In this document: piece by piece, positions 54,064 through 62,252 of the stretch
Position numbering within the stretch: position 1 is the stretch's first letter
Layout: each line of letters begins with the position of its first letter
Origin: Natronococcus amylolyticus DSM 10524
Lineage (GTDB): Archaea > Halobacteriota > Halobacteria > Halobacteriales > Natrialbaceae
DNA length: 64,000 bases
Direction: 5' to 3'
Assembly (NCBI RefSeq): GCF_000337675.1
Contig: NZ_AOIB01000013.1
Location: forward strand, 1-64,000
The notes under the pieces: model-generated
What the model saw: the letters and a program-made list of their open reading frames with translations, nothing else
Databases searched by the model: none
What the model was told of the DNA's origin: nothing
Translations under genes and position numbers: made by a program

Positions 54064-55305
54064 ATGAGTAGTGCAGACCCACAGGGATTGCAGGCGTTCC
54101 CCGACGAGCTCTCCTCCCGGGAGGCGTGGCTCGAGCCGTTCGACTGGTACCGTGAGATGCGCGAAAGCGCCCCCGTCCGGTACGACCCGTCTCGGGGGTG
54201 CTGGGACGTCTTCCGGTACGCCGACGTCAAACGGATCCTCGGCGACGACGGAACGTTCTCGGTGAATCCGCGGCTGGCCGACGACTTCCAGGAACCGGAG
54301 CGGCCCGAGGAGGGGCTGCTTTTCGAGACGATGCTCTTCAAGGATCCGCCCCGACACGACGAGCTCCGCGGCGTCGTCGACGACGCGTTCGAGCCGCGGG
54401 CGATCCGGGCGCTCGAGCCGGAGATCCGCGAGCTGGCGACCGACCTCCTCTCGGACGCGCTTGCCGACGATCGGGGCGAGCTGGACGTCGTCGACGACTT
54501 CGCGTACCCGCTTCCCGTGGTCGTCATCGCCGAGCTGCTCGGCGTTCCCGCCGAGGACCGCGAGCAGTTCAAGCGGTGGTCGGACACGCTCGTCGAGTCC
54601 TCGAGTGCGGACGACGAGACCGAGGCGTTCCTCGAACGCCAGCAGCAAGCCCAGATGGAGATGGCGAGCTACTTCTTCGAGATGATCGCCGACCGACGCG
54701 AGTCGCCCCGGGACGATCTCATGAGTCAGATCGTCACGCGGGAGCTCGAGGACGGGTCGCGGCTCTCGGAGGAGGGGGCGCTCGGGACCTGTATCCTGTT
54801 GCTCATCGCCGGCAACATCACCACGACGAACCTCGTCACGAACGCCGTCCGCTGTTTCGACGCCCACGACCTGTTCGACGAGCTCCGCGCGGAGCCGGAC
54901 GCGATCGGGCGGGCGATCGAAGAGGTGTTGCGCTACCGCTCCCCGGTTCAGGCGATGTCCCGGGTTGCGACGGAAGACGTGACGCTCCGAGACGCCGAGA
55001 TCGAATCGGGCGACCGCGTCGTCGCCTGGCTCGGCTCCGCGAACCGGGACGAACGGCAGTTCGAGGACGCCGACGCGTTCGTTCCCGACCGATCGCCCAA
55101 CCAGCACCTCGGCTTTGGCCACGGGACCCACTACTGTCTCGGCGCCCCGCTGGCTCGCCTCGAGGCGTCGGTCGCCCTCGAGGAGCTGTGTACCCGAACG
55201 GCGACGATCGAGACGGTCGACGCCGACCTGCAGCCGGTTCGCAGTTCGCTGATCTACGGCGTCGAGTCGCTGCCGATCCGGTACGAGCGATCGTCGGCGA
55301 ACTGA
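54064..55305 (+). CDS. Cytochrome P450
   Basis: The 413-residue soluble P450 has the heme-ligand loop FGHGTHYCLGAPLARLEA with Cys358, the ExxR pair E287/R290, and PERF-like VPDRSPNQH. The I-helix reads LLIAGNITTTNL (residues 246-257): Ile252 stands where most P450s have an acidic residue of the acid-alcohol pair (AGxET/AGxDT). Oxygen activation may use another residue or a peroxide shunt. No ferredoxin or reductase gene lies beside it. A TATA-like stretch precedes ATG 54064. Confidence 0.92.
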   Translation: MSSADPQGLQAFPDELSSREAWLEPFDWYREMRESAPVRYDPSRGCWDVFRYADVKRILGDDGTFSVNPRLADDFQEPERPEEGLLFETMLFKDPPRHDELRGVVDDAFEPRAIRALEPEIRELATDLLSDALADDRGELDVVDDFAYPLPVVVIAELLGVPAEDREQFKRWSDTLVESSSADDETEAFLERQQQAQMEMASYFFEMIADRRESPRDDLMSQIVTRELEDGSRLSEEGALGTCILLLIAGNITTTNLVTNAVRCFDAHDLFDELRAEPDAIGRAIEEVLRYRSPVQAMSRVATEDVTLRDAEIESGDRVVAWLGSANRDERQFEDADAFVPDRSPNQHLGFGHGTHYCLGAPLARLEASVALEELCTRTATIETVDADLQPVRSSLIYGVESLPIRYERSSAN

Positions 55306-55339
55306 AACCGATCCCCTGAATTCTCCTTCGTGGCGGTTC

Positions 55340-55852
55340 CTACATCCGACCGGAGTAGTCCCAGCCGTAGACGACCGCCGGTTCGATGGTGATCGTCACT
55401 TCCTCGCGGTCCTCGTCCAGCAACGTCCGCGCGAGCTCCGACTCCGTTCCGCCGAGGTAGCGCTCGAGCAGGTCCTGGAGCACCTCCTTCTCGGGATCGG
55501 GCTCGAGCGACGCCGTACCCCGTCCGCGGACTCCGGCGTAGGGCGGGTCGTTCGTCGAGACCTCGAACGATACCTCAGGGGTCTCCCGGAGGTAAGCGAC
55601 GACGTCCGCCGAGGCGGCGGTCGCACACTCGAGGATCCAGCGGTCGCTCCCGTCGGCTTCGTCGCCGCTCTCTCGCTCAGCCCCGTCGTCTCCGCCGTCC
55701 GTCGGTCCCGCCTCGGGGAGCCGTCGGCGGTACCACAGCGACACCATCCAGGGGTGACCCGCGGGAGTCCGACAGCCGAGTCGGATCGGAATCGTCTCCG
55801 CCTCGAGAAACGCCGCGATGTCCTCGCGCGAGCGAGAGCCTCGAACCTTCAT
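55340..55852 (-). CDS. Pyridoxamine-5'-phosphate-oxidase-fold (split-barrel flavin) protein
   Basis: The 170-residue protein starts at Met 55852. Conserved parts are IPIRLGCRTPAGHPWMVSLW, then an acidic Asp/Gly/Glu insertion of about 25 residues, then WILECATAASADVVAYLRET and YAGVRGRGTASLEPDP. It is likely to bind FMN, heme or F420. It is distinct from the second PPOX protein at 59752. Confidence 0.75.
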   Translation of the reverse strand: MKVRGSRSREDIAAFLEAETIPIRLGCRTPAGHPWMVSLWYRRRLPEAGPTDGGDDGAERESGDEADGSDRWILECATAASADVVAYLRETPEVSFEVSTNDPPYAGVRGRGTASLEPDPEKEVLQDLLERYLGGTESELARTLLDEDREEVTITIEPAVVYGWDYSGRM

Positions 55853-55909
55853 ACTCGACGGACGGGGCCCTCCCATACCAATCCCAGGGGCCGGGTTCCC
55901 GAGCCCAGC

Positions 55910-56932
55910 TTACCGCGCTTCCTCGATCAACGCCTGCACATCGACCCGACGCTCTCGATCGTCGGCCCGGTAGGCCGCCTCCGTCAGCGCGACCACGCGG
56001 AGTCCGTCCGCCCCCGGAACGGCCGGGTCGGCGGTTCCCGCGATCGATTCGAGGAAGTTCTCGAGTTTCGCAGTCGTCAGCGTTGTGAAATCCGTTCGGG
56101 CGTCGATCGTACTCTCGTAGACCGTCGCGCCGCGTTCGGCGAGGCGAATCCGCTCGCCGTCGAAGGTGACCCGACCGTCCGTTCCCCAGATCGTGTACCC
56201 CTCCGCCGGCGTGAGTTCGACGCCGTCTCCGCTGATCGTGACACCCGCGAGGATCGATCGGTCGTCGCGTTCGAATTCGACCGAGAGCGCGCTGTTGACG
56301 TCGACCTCGGCCTTCGCGTACGTTACGTCCGCGGAGACGCGAGTCGGCACGCCGCCGACGATCCAGCAGAGTACGTCGAGCAGGTGCGATCCCGTATCGT
56401 ACAGCTGCCCGCCGCCTGAGAGCGTCGGATCGACGCGCCAGGTTCCCTCGTGGAGCCCGAGCCAGTTCTGGCCGAGGAACGCGTTCGCGGCGTGGATCTC
56501 GCCGACACGACCGTCGTCGACGAGCCGTTTGACCTCGGCGAACCCCGGATGAAAGCGTCGCTGGTACCCCACCTGTACGACGAGCCCCCGATCGTCGGCC
56601 AGTTCGAGCAGTTCGACCGCGTCGCCGACGTCGGTCACCATCGGCTTCTCCAGGTAGACGTGGACGTCGGCCTCGAGACACGCTCGAGCCTGTTCGAAGT
56701 GGAGGGTGTGGGGGGTGACGATCAATGCTATATCGATCTCGTCCCCGTGGTCGGCGAGCACCGCGTCGTGGTCGGCGTACGCCGGCGCACCGAACTCCCG
56801 TTCGAAAACGTCCTGTGCGTCGCCGGAGACGTCGGCCCCCGCGACCAGCTCGACGCCCTCGAGCCCGACCAACACCTCGAGCTCGAGTTGCCCGAGTCCC
56901 CCGAGTCCGATCGCCGCTGCGCGGAACTGCAT
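55910..56932 (-). CDS. Gfo/Idh/MocA-family NAD(P)-dependent oxidoreductase
   Basis: The 340-residue protein has a Rossmann N-terminus (AAAIGLGGLGQLELEVL). The conserved VYLEKPMVTDVGDAVELLE carries the catalytic Lys of the EKP motif near residue 95. Then come YQRRFHPGFAEVKRLV, SGGGQLYDTGSHLLD (the H of the DxxxH motif) and a C-terminal beta sheet. Members oxidise sugars or inositols. The exact substrate is not predictable; no sugar cluster adjoins. Confidence 0.9.
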   Translation of the reverse strand: MQFRAAAIGLGGLGQLELEVLVGLEGVELVAGADVSGDAQDVFEREFGAPAYADHDAVLADHGDEIDIALIVTPHTLHFEQARACLEADVHVYLEKPMVTDVGDAVELLELADDRGLVVQVGYQRRFHPGFAEVKRLVDDGRVGEIHAANAFLGQNWLGLHEGTWRVDPTLSGGGQLYDTGSHLLDVLCWIVGGVPTRVSADVTYAKAEVDVNSALSVEFERDDRSILAGVTISGDGVELTPAEGYTIWGTDGRVTFDGERIRLAERGATVYESTIDARTDFTTLTTAKLENFLESIAGTADPAVPGADGLRVVALTEAAYRADDRERRVDVQALIEEAR

Positions 56933-57079
56933 ACCGCTACCGCGCTCTCCACGACGAAAAACACTGGCTAACACACAACATGATGGGACTCTCGGATCGT
57001 TCCGGTAATCTTTGTTGTCGACCAGTCGGGAGCGAGGGTCACCGGAAGCTACTCTCCCTTCGGACGCGTTTCGACGGAT

Positions 57080-57232
57080 ATGCCGACCTGTCCCGGCTGT
57101 AAGAGTCAGCTCACTCACGAGGAGTGTCTCGCGCACCTGCGGTACTGCAAGTGGCTCTGGAGCAGCGCTCCCGAGCGGGAGTCACGATGGGGGGAGCAAC
57201 TCCTCCGGGAACTCCGCGATCGGGAGCAATAA
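57080..57232 (+). CDS. 50-residue zinc-finger microprotein
   Basis: The sequence from ATG 57080 encodes CPGCKSQLTHEECLAHLRYC (residues 4-23), a C-x2-C...H-x3-C zinc-finger pattern. A Trp/Arg/Glu-rich helix (WGEQLLRELRDREQ) ends at TAA 57230-57232. Its size excludes it from most gene finders. It lies between the divergent oxidoreductase gene and the DUF420 gene on the other strand. Function unknown. Confidence 0.6.
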   Translation: MPTCPGCKSQLTHEECLAHLRYCKWLWSSAPERESRWGEQLLRELRDREQ

Positions 57233-57262
57233 CCCGCGGCCGACGACGAGGGACGATCCCGT

Positions 57263-57862
57263 TCAGAGGAGAGGAACGAGCATCGCGAACTCGTAGCCGT
57301 AGATGTGGTTGAGCATGAGGTAGGTGACGATTCCGAGGACGAGGCTCAGGATCCACGAGCCGGCGGCGATGCGGCCGATCCGAGCGTGGATGGTCTCCCG
57401 AAGCTCGGACGGAGAGTGGGTGAGACCCAGGATCAGCGCGTACAGCACGACCGGGACCGCGACGATCGAGAGCACGATGTGGACCGCGAGCATCACGAGG
57501 TAGAGCTCGTACTCCGGGGAGGGGCCGACGAACTCCTTCGTTCCGCCGCCGCCGACCCGGATCAGGTAGACGACCAGAAACAGGAGGATCGTCGCGAACG
57601 CGCCCGTCATCGCCGCGCGGTGTTTGTCGACGTCGCCGGCTCGGATCCAGTACCAGCCCGCGACGAGCAACACGGTCGTCACGGCGTTGATCACCGCGAT
57701 CGCGTGGGTAAACAGGTTGACCTGTGCGTTCGTCAGATCCGGATAGATCGGGACGTCCGCGACGAAGGTTCCGATGACGAGCACGTAGCCGACGATCGTC
57801 AACAGGATCGTTGCGCCGATCGGTCGTTCCCGAAGTCGCTCTCTCGCGTCGGCGGTTGCCAT
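57263..57862 (-). CDS. DUF420 integral membrane protein
   Basis: The 199-residue protein has five or so hydrophobic helices and conserved His residues in NLFTHAIAVINAVTTV, AGDVDKHRAAM and LAVHIVLSIVAVP, the pattern of DUF420 proteins related to the cytochrome c oxidase assembly protein CtaG/YozB. It may take part in heme or copper insertion in terminal oxidases; this is inference from the family. Start 57862. Confidence 0.82.
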   Translation of the reverse strand: MATADARERLRERPIGATILLTIVGYVLVIGTFVADVPIYPDLTNAQVNLFTHAIAVINAVTTVLLVAGWYWIRAGDVDKHRAAMTGAFATILLFLVVYLIRVGGGGTKEFVGPSPEYELYLVMLAVHIVLSIVAVPVVLYALILGLTHSPSELRETIHARIGRIAAGSWILSLVLGIVTYLMLNHIYGYEFAMLVPLL

Positions 57863-57950
57863 CGGCCGACGGTTAGGAGGGGGCGCCTATCTGTCTTGCC
57901 GTTTCGGAACCCGTCCCGATTGCACGTGTTCGAGGCGGAAGCCCACGACT

Positions 57951-58220
57951 TTAGTCGAGCGAGACCGTCCCGCGGTGATCAACGGTGACGTCGTACCCAC
58001 AGTAGGAAAACGAGACTGAGCCGACACGTGGTCGTCCGTCCCGAAGCGGGGCGAACAGTTCGTCGAGCGCGGTCGGATCGACGACCGAGTGGAGGGGGTC
58101 GTACGCCGGCATCGTGAGCCGGTCGTACCGAACACCCTCCGCGTCGGCGACGGCCTCGACGACCGCCAGGCTCGGCGGTTTCGATTCCGTTCCGTCGGTC
58201 CCGTCGTAACTGCGACTCAC
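57951..58220 (-). CDS. HalOD1 output-domain protein
   Basis: The 89-residue protein has a complete HalOD1 domain: AVVEAVADAEGVRYDRL, PLHSVVDPTALDELFAPL and VSFSYCGYDVTVDHRGTVSL. It starts with GTG (58218-58220). HalOD1 proteins are haloarchaeal and are found as stand-alone response outputs. It is 63 bases downstream of the winged-helix gene on the same strand, so they may be cotranscribed. It is an intact relative of the frameshifted gene at 36670. Confidence 0.8.
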   Translation of the reverse strand: MSRSYDGTDGTESKPPSLAVVEAVADAEGVRYDRLTMPAYDPLHSVVDPTALDELFAPLRDGRPRVGSVSFSYCGYDVTVDHRGTVSLD

Positions 58221-58283
58221 GGTGGACCTACCCTCCGAGAGCCGATAACGGTATCCCTCGTCGCGACCGATCGAGCCGAGCGC

Positions 58284-58652
58284 TCACGAGAGCTCGAGCG
58301 CGATCCCGCCGTCGTCGACCGAAATCGTGACGTCGTCGACGCGCTGGTCGTACTCGCTCGCGTGACGCCCGGACTGGCGGATCCGTAGCTTCTCCTCGAG
58401 CAGGTCGGCCTCCTCGAGGAGCTCGAGCTTCCGGTAGGTCGTCGAGAGGGGGACCCCACAGCGTTCGGAGAGCTCCGCTGCCGAGAGGTAGGGCTCGCTG
58501 TCGCCGAGCTCCTCGAGAATAGTGCGACAGTCGGTGTCGTTGAGCGCGGTGAGAACCGTTTTGATCTCGTCCTCGCCCGAAACGGTCTGTGGCTCGTCCG
58601 TCAGTTGGTCGCGACCGTACGTCCCCGGGGCTCCAGTCAGCGATTGGCTCAT
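58284..58652 (-). CDS. Winged-helix DNA-binding regulator (ArsR/HTH-20-like)
   Basis: The 122-residue paralogue of the protein at 4306-4683. Shared features are VLTALNDTDCRTILEELGD, AELSERCGVPLSTTYRKLEL, then LEEKLRIRQSGRHASEYDQ and a beta tail. A TATA-like ATATAAAG on the minus strand near 58711 gives it a leader of about 30 bases. It lies directly upstream of the HalOD1 gene. Confidence 0.83.
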   Translation of the reverse strand: MSQSLTGAPGTYGRDQLTDEPQTVSGEDEIKTVLTALNDTDCRTILEELGDSEPYLSAAELSERCGVPLSTTYRKLELLEEADLLEEKLRIRQSGRHASEYDQRVDDVTISVDDGGIALELS

Positions 58653-58764
58653 ACTCCACCGTGGGGCCCGGAGGAGCACCAGTGTTGACCACCGATATCG
58701 GGGACCCTTTATATCTCGGTGTTACACATAGTCACGCACAGAGGGGCTCGAAACTCGTCGTTCG

Positions 58765-58920
58765 TCACGCGGTTTCCGCGGCGTCGAAGGCGCCGAGATC
58801 CACGTCGGCGCCACAGACGGCGCATCCGTTCTCGACGAGCGCGTCGCGAACGGCGTCGGTGACGGCGATCGACCGGGTGCAGGCCGGACAGACGAACCGT
58901 GCGTTCTCACGGGTGCTCAT
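58765..58920 (-). CDS. DUF7560-type zinc-ribbon microprotein
   Basis: The 51-residue protein has two CxxC pairs in RFVCPACTRSIAV and NGCAVCGADVDL, with the family helix VRDALVENGC between them. Such proteins bind zinc; their partners are unknown. It is divergent from the Cys-rich HTH-10 gene at 59038, the same arrangement as the pair at 60286/60591. Confidence 0.8.
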   Translation of the reverse strand: MSTRENARFVCPACTRSIAVTDAVRDALVENGCAVCGADVDLGAFDAAETA

Positions 58921-58998
58921 AGCTCGGAGTACGCTCCCCACCCATAAGGTACCGATTCTCGTTCCGAGGGTGTGAGAATATCGGCGTTCGGCTACCCA

Positions 58999-59007
58999 CT
59001 TTAAATA
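58999..59007 (+). promoter_or_regulatory. TATA box before the first Cys-rich HTH-10 gene
   Basis: CTTTAAATA lies 31-39 bases before the ATG at 59038, which gives a leader of a few bases. Confidence 0.5.
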
Positions 59008-59037
59008 CGACGGAGGCCGAACCCGCCTGTAGTACCT

Positions 59038-59685
59038 ATGTCGTCGGGAATTCGCGCTACGGTAAAAGTAGACTCCCCTGAAGCCTGCCCGATCGCACGG
59101 TTTTCGCGGGAGACGGGAACGACGATCGATCAGGTGTCGACGAGCGTCTCCTGTGGCTCGGAGGGATCGACGACCGAGTTTCTCGCGGACGTCGACGTCG
59201 AGTTCGACGAGTCGATCTCGGGGCCGGTGTTCTCCTACGGGACGACGAACCTCTACCGCTGTTCCCACGACGGCGAGGCGGCGTGTCCCTGCGAGTGTCT
59301 GGGATCGTACGACTGTCCGGTTCACCGCTACCGGGCGGCCGACGGCGACGTAACGGTCGTCTTCCACGCGGCCGACTTCGACCAGCTCCAGGCGGTGATG
59401 AACGAGTTTCGCGAGCGGTACCCCGGCGTCGACGTTCAGAGCCTGCTCCAGCCACCCCTCAGCGGAACGCCGGAAGAACGGATCTTTGTCAACCGCGGAA
59501 AGTTGACGGATCGCCAGTACGAGGTGCTCGAGACGGCCTACGAGATGGGCTACTTCGAGCGGCCGAAGGAGGCCAACGCGACGGAGGTCGCGGAGTCCCT
59601 CGGCATCACCCAGTCGACGTTCACCGAACACCTCGGCGCAGCACAGCGGAAACTTCTCGGCGACGTCTTAGAAACCGGGACGTAA
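59038..59685 (+). CDS. Cys-rich HTH-10 (Bat/DmsR-like) transcriptional activator
   Basis: The 215-residue protein has a sensor part with several cysteines: EACPIARFS near residue 17, SVSCGSEGS, YRCSHDGEAACPCECLGSYD (residues 73-92) and CPVH. The C-terminal HTH-10 domain reads LTDRQYEVLETAYEMGYFER, with TEVAESLGITQSTFTEHLGA. The Cys/His cluster suggests a metal, Fe-S or redox sensor, which is inference. It shares its architecture and motifs with 60591-61250. Confidence 0.87.
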   Translation: MSSGIRATVKVDSPEACPIARFSRETGTTIDQVSTSVSCGSEGSTTEFLADVDVEFDESISGPVFSYGTTNLYRCSHDGEAACPCECLGSYDCPVHRYRAADGDVTVVFHAADFDQLQAVMNEFRERYPGVDVQSLLQPPLSGTPEERIFVNRGKLTDRQYEVLETAYEMGYFERPKEANATEVAESLGITQSTFTEHLGAAQRKLLGDVLETGT

Positions 59686-59751
59686 CGTCGCGACCCGGCC
59701 TCCAAAGACAACGAAAGTAGTTTTAGTGCTACGCGCACTCGAGGTACGATA

Positions 59752-60219
59752 ATGGCACTTGCCGAGGAGACCGAGATGACCGACGACGAGATCGATGCGT
59801 TTCTCAGCCGCCACGAAACGGGCGTACTGGCGCTCGCCGACGAGCGGACGCCGTACGCGATTCCGATCTCCTACGGGTACGACACCGACGCTCGAAGCTT
59901 CTATCTGCGACTGGTTTCGACGCCCGAAAGCGAGAAGCGCCAGTTTCTGGCCTCCTCGCCGGAGTCCCGACTCGTGGTCTACGAGGAGGGAAATTCTGAC
60001 GAGACCTATCGGAGCGTCGTCGCCGTCGGTTCGCTCGAGGAGATCGATCCGTCGGAGCTGACCGTCTCCCACATCGAGCAGTACGGCGAGGCCAAGCGGC
60101 CGCTGTTCGAGATCTGGGGAAGTTCGAAGGAGAACCTCGACATCCAGCTCTACGAGTTCGAACCGACGGAGCTGAGCGGTCGGCGGACCGAGATCGACCG
60201 CGACGCCGAAAGCAAGTAG
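59752..60219 (+). CDS. Pyridoxamine-5'-phosphate-oxidase-family flavin protein
   Basis: The 155-residue split-barrel protein opens with EIDAFLSRHETGVLALADER, then PYAIPISYGYDTDARSFYLR, LVSTPESEKRQFLASSPESR and the final strand LDIQLYEFEPTELSGRRTE. This is the common haloarchaeal PPOX/nitroimidazole-resistance-like type that binds FMN or heme. It lies between the two HTH-10 regulator units and may be a target of either. The start ATG 59752 follows a TATA-like TTTTAG. Confidence 0.85.
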   Translation: MALAEETEMTDDEIDAFLSRHETGVLALADERTPYAIPISYGYDTDARSFYLRLVSTPESEKRQFLASSPESRLVVYEEGNSDETYRSVVAVGSLEEIDPSELTVSHIEQYGEAKRPLFEIWGSSKENLDIQLYEFEPTELSGRRTEIDRDAESK

Positions 60220-60285
60220 CCGACCCCTCGGGCGAAACAGTTGGCGATACGTCTCGGTGTTCCCTCGAGCGGAGTCGGGTTCGGC

Positions 60286-60423
60286 CTACTGCCTCGAGAA
60301 GTGTTCCTGCGAGACCGACGCGCCACAGACGGGACAGCCGTGTGAAAGCGTCGCCTCGCGAACCGGCGTGTTGACGTCGATCTGTTGCCCGCAATCCGGG
60401 CAGGTAAACTCGTATTCGGACAT
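60286..60423 (-). CDS. DUF7560-type zinc-ribbon microprotein
   Basis: The 45-residue protein has CPDCGQQIDVNTPVREATL and HGCPVCGASVSQEHFSRQ, two CxxC knuckles separated by a helix. Translation starts at ATG 60423 (MSEYEF) and stops at TAG 60286-60288. The gene is too short for most gene finders. It is divergent from the HTH-10 gene at 60591 and similar to the protein at 58765. Confidence 0.78.
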   Translation of the reverse strand: MSEYEFTCPDCGQQIDVNTPVREATLSHGCPVCGASVSQEHFSRQ

Positions 60424-60590
60424 CCCTCGTGTGCTCCTCTGTAGAGAGTGACGCGCCCTACTGAAGTCGTCGACTCCAACATATCCGGGTGGGTTTAAGA
60501 GAATGTCGGGATCGGCTCGATTCCGTCCTTTTTTCCACGCGCTGGGAACTGGCGGCCGAAGTAATCGTGGTCCGTCTCGAAGCGGGGTGT

Positions 60591-61250
60591 ATGAGTGGAT
60601 TGTCAGCGACGGTCGTGCTTCGCGATCCGGATAGTTGCCCGGTCGCCCGCGCGACGAGCGCGACCGGGGAATCGGTCGAGACGGTCTCCCGGTCGTCGCC
60701 CTCGAGTCCGGAGACGCCGGTTGTCGAGGAGTTCTCGATCGAGAGTGAGGGCGAGTGCGAGCCCCCCGAGTCGGCCGACGTCGGGGTCGAGCTGTCGACG
60801 GTCTCCGCGAACGAACACGGGGAGGTGTACCGGTTCACGCGAGATCTCGACGGCCCCTGTGCCTGCGAGGTCGTCGAGACCGAGGGGACGCCGGTATCGT
60901 CGATCCGGGCCGAGGAGGGCGCGCTGTATCTGACCGTCCGGGCGACCGACGTCGAGGCGCTGTCGGACATCGTCGGCGCGCTTCGCGAACAGTTCGAGGC
61001 CGTCGAACTCCAGCAGCTGCTCCGGACCGGCGAACGGGAGTCGACGGATCTCGCCGTCGTCGACCGGAGTCGGCTGACCGACCGCCAGCGAGAGGTCCTC
61101 GAGACCGCCCACGAGATGGGCTACTTCGAGTACCCGAAACGGGCGAACGCCGGCGACGTCGCCGAGGCCATCGGTATCTCGCGGTCGACGTTCTCCGAAC
61201 ATCTCGGCGCCGCACAAACCAAACTCCTCGATGCGATCCTCGAGGCCTGA
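60591..61250 (+). CDS. Cys-bearing HTH-10 (Bat/DmsR-like) transcriptional activator
   Basis: The 219-residue paralogue of 59038-59685. The sensor part has DSCPVARATS (residues 15-24), later GECEPP and DGPCACEVVE near 90, and fewer cysteines than the paralogue. The HTH-10 domain is LTDRQREVLETAHEMGYFEY followed by GDVAEAIGISRSTFSEHLGA. ATG 60591 is used; no good ribosome site precedes it. The target is not known. Confidence 0.86.
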   Translation: MSGLSATVVLRDPDSCPVARATSATGESVETVSRSSPSSPETPVVEEFSIESEGECEPPESADVGVELSTVSANEHGEVYRFTRDLDGPCACEVVETEGTPVSSIRAEEGALYLTVRATDVEALSDIVGALREQFEAVELQQLLRTGERESTDLAVVDRSRLTDRQREVLETAHEMGYFEYPKRANAGDVAEAIGISRSTFSEHLGAAQTKLLDAILEA

Positions 61251-61300
61251 GTCCCGCCCTGACCCGTACATTGACGGTGACGGTCCGCACACACGGAGGT

Positions 61301-62155
61301 ATGGTACGTCGAAGTCTGCTATTTACGCCCGGCGATCGCCCGGAGATGCTCCGCAAGGCGCCCGATTCCGGCGCCGACGCGATCGTGTTCGACCTCGAGG
61401 ACGCCGTCTCACCCCGCCACAAGGACGAGGCCCGCGAGGTCGTCCGCGACCTCCTTTCAGATCCCGGGTTCGATCCCGACCTCGAGGTCTGCGTCCGGGT
61501 CAACGCTACGTCCGATGCGATCGAGCGCGATCTCGACGCGCTCGCGGGCGCTGACGCCGAGGCGATCCGCCTCGACAGCGTCATGCTCCCGAAGGCGACG
61601 GCGGGCGCCGACGTTCGCGAACTGTCGGGGGAGCTCGAGGAACGCGGGCTCGGCTGCCCCGTCCTGGCGCTGATCGAGAACGCCGCGGGCGTGCTCGCGG
61701 CGCCCGAGATCGCGGGCGCGGACGCCACCGACGCACTCGTCTTCGGCGCCGAGGACCTCTCGGCGGATCTCGGCGCGACCCGGACGAGGGAGGGGACCGA
61801 GGTGCTCTACGCGCGAGAGCGGGTCGTCCTCGCGGCGGCGGCTCGGGACTGCGGGGCGATCGACACGCTAGTCACCGACTTCGGCGATAGGGAGCGCCTG
61901 CGCGAGGACGCCGCGTTCTCGGTTCAGCTCGGCTATGACGGGAAACTGGCGATCCACCCCGCCCAGGTCGAGCCGATCAACGAGGCGTTCTCCCCCGACC
62001 CCGACGAGATCGAGTGGGCCGAGCGCGTCCTCGAGGCCGAGCGGGAAGCCGAGGAGGCGAATCGAGGGGTGTTCGAGGTCGACGGCGAGATGATCGACGC
62101 GCCGCTGATCGCGCAGGCCGAACGAATTCTCGAGCGAGCTCGTGTGGTCGACTGA
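61301..62155 (+). CDS. HpcH/HpaI aldolase, CitE/malyl-CoA-lyase-like
   Basis: The 284-residue TIM-barrel lyase has RRSLLFTPGDRPEMLRKAP at the start, the metal/CoA motifs VFDLEDAVSPRHKDEAR and ALIENAAGVLAAPEIA, then FGAEDLSADLGATRT and the C-terminal GKLAIHPAQVEPINEAF. Relatives split malyl-CoA, citramalyl-CoA or citryl-CoA. No CitD/CitF genes are near, so a stand-alone malyl- or citramalyl-CoA role is more likely. A GGAGGT directly abuts the ATG. Confidence 0.87.
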   Translation: MVRRSLLFTPGDRPEMLRKAPDSGADAIVFDLEDAVSPRHKDEAREVVRDLLSDPGFDPDLEVCVRVNATSDAIERDLDALAGADAEAIRLDSVMLPKATAGADVRELSGELEERGLGCPVLALIENAAGVLAAPEIAGADATDALVFGAEDLSADLGATRTREGTEVLYARERVVLAAAARDCGAIDTLVTDFGDRERLREDAAFSVQLGYDGKLAIHPAQVEPINEAFSPDPDEIEWAERVLEAEREAEEANRGVFEVDGEMIDAPLIAQAERILERARVVD

Positions 62156-62252
62156 CGAAGAAGGGACCTAGAACGTCCTATTATATCTGCGGGTTATTCG
62201 ATTGTAACTGATATTCGCTACGCTTATCCACCAGTCCGAGAAACGCCTCCGT

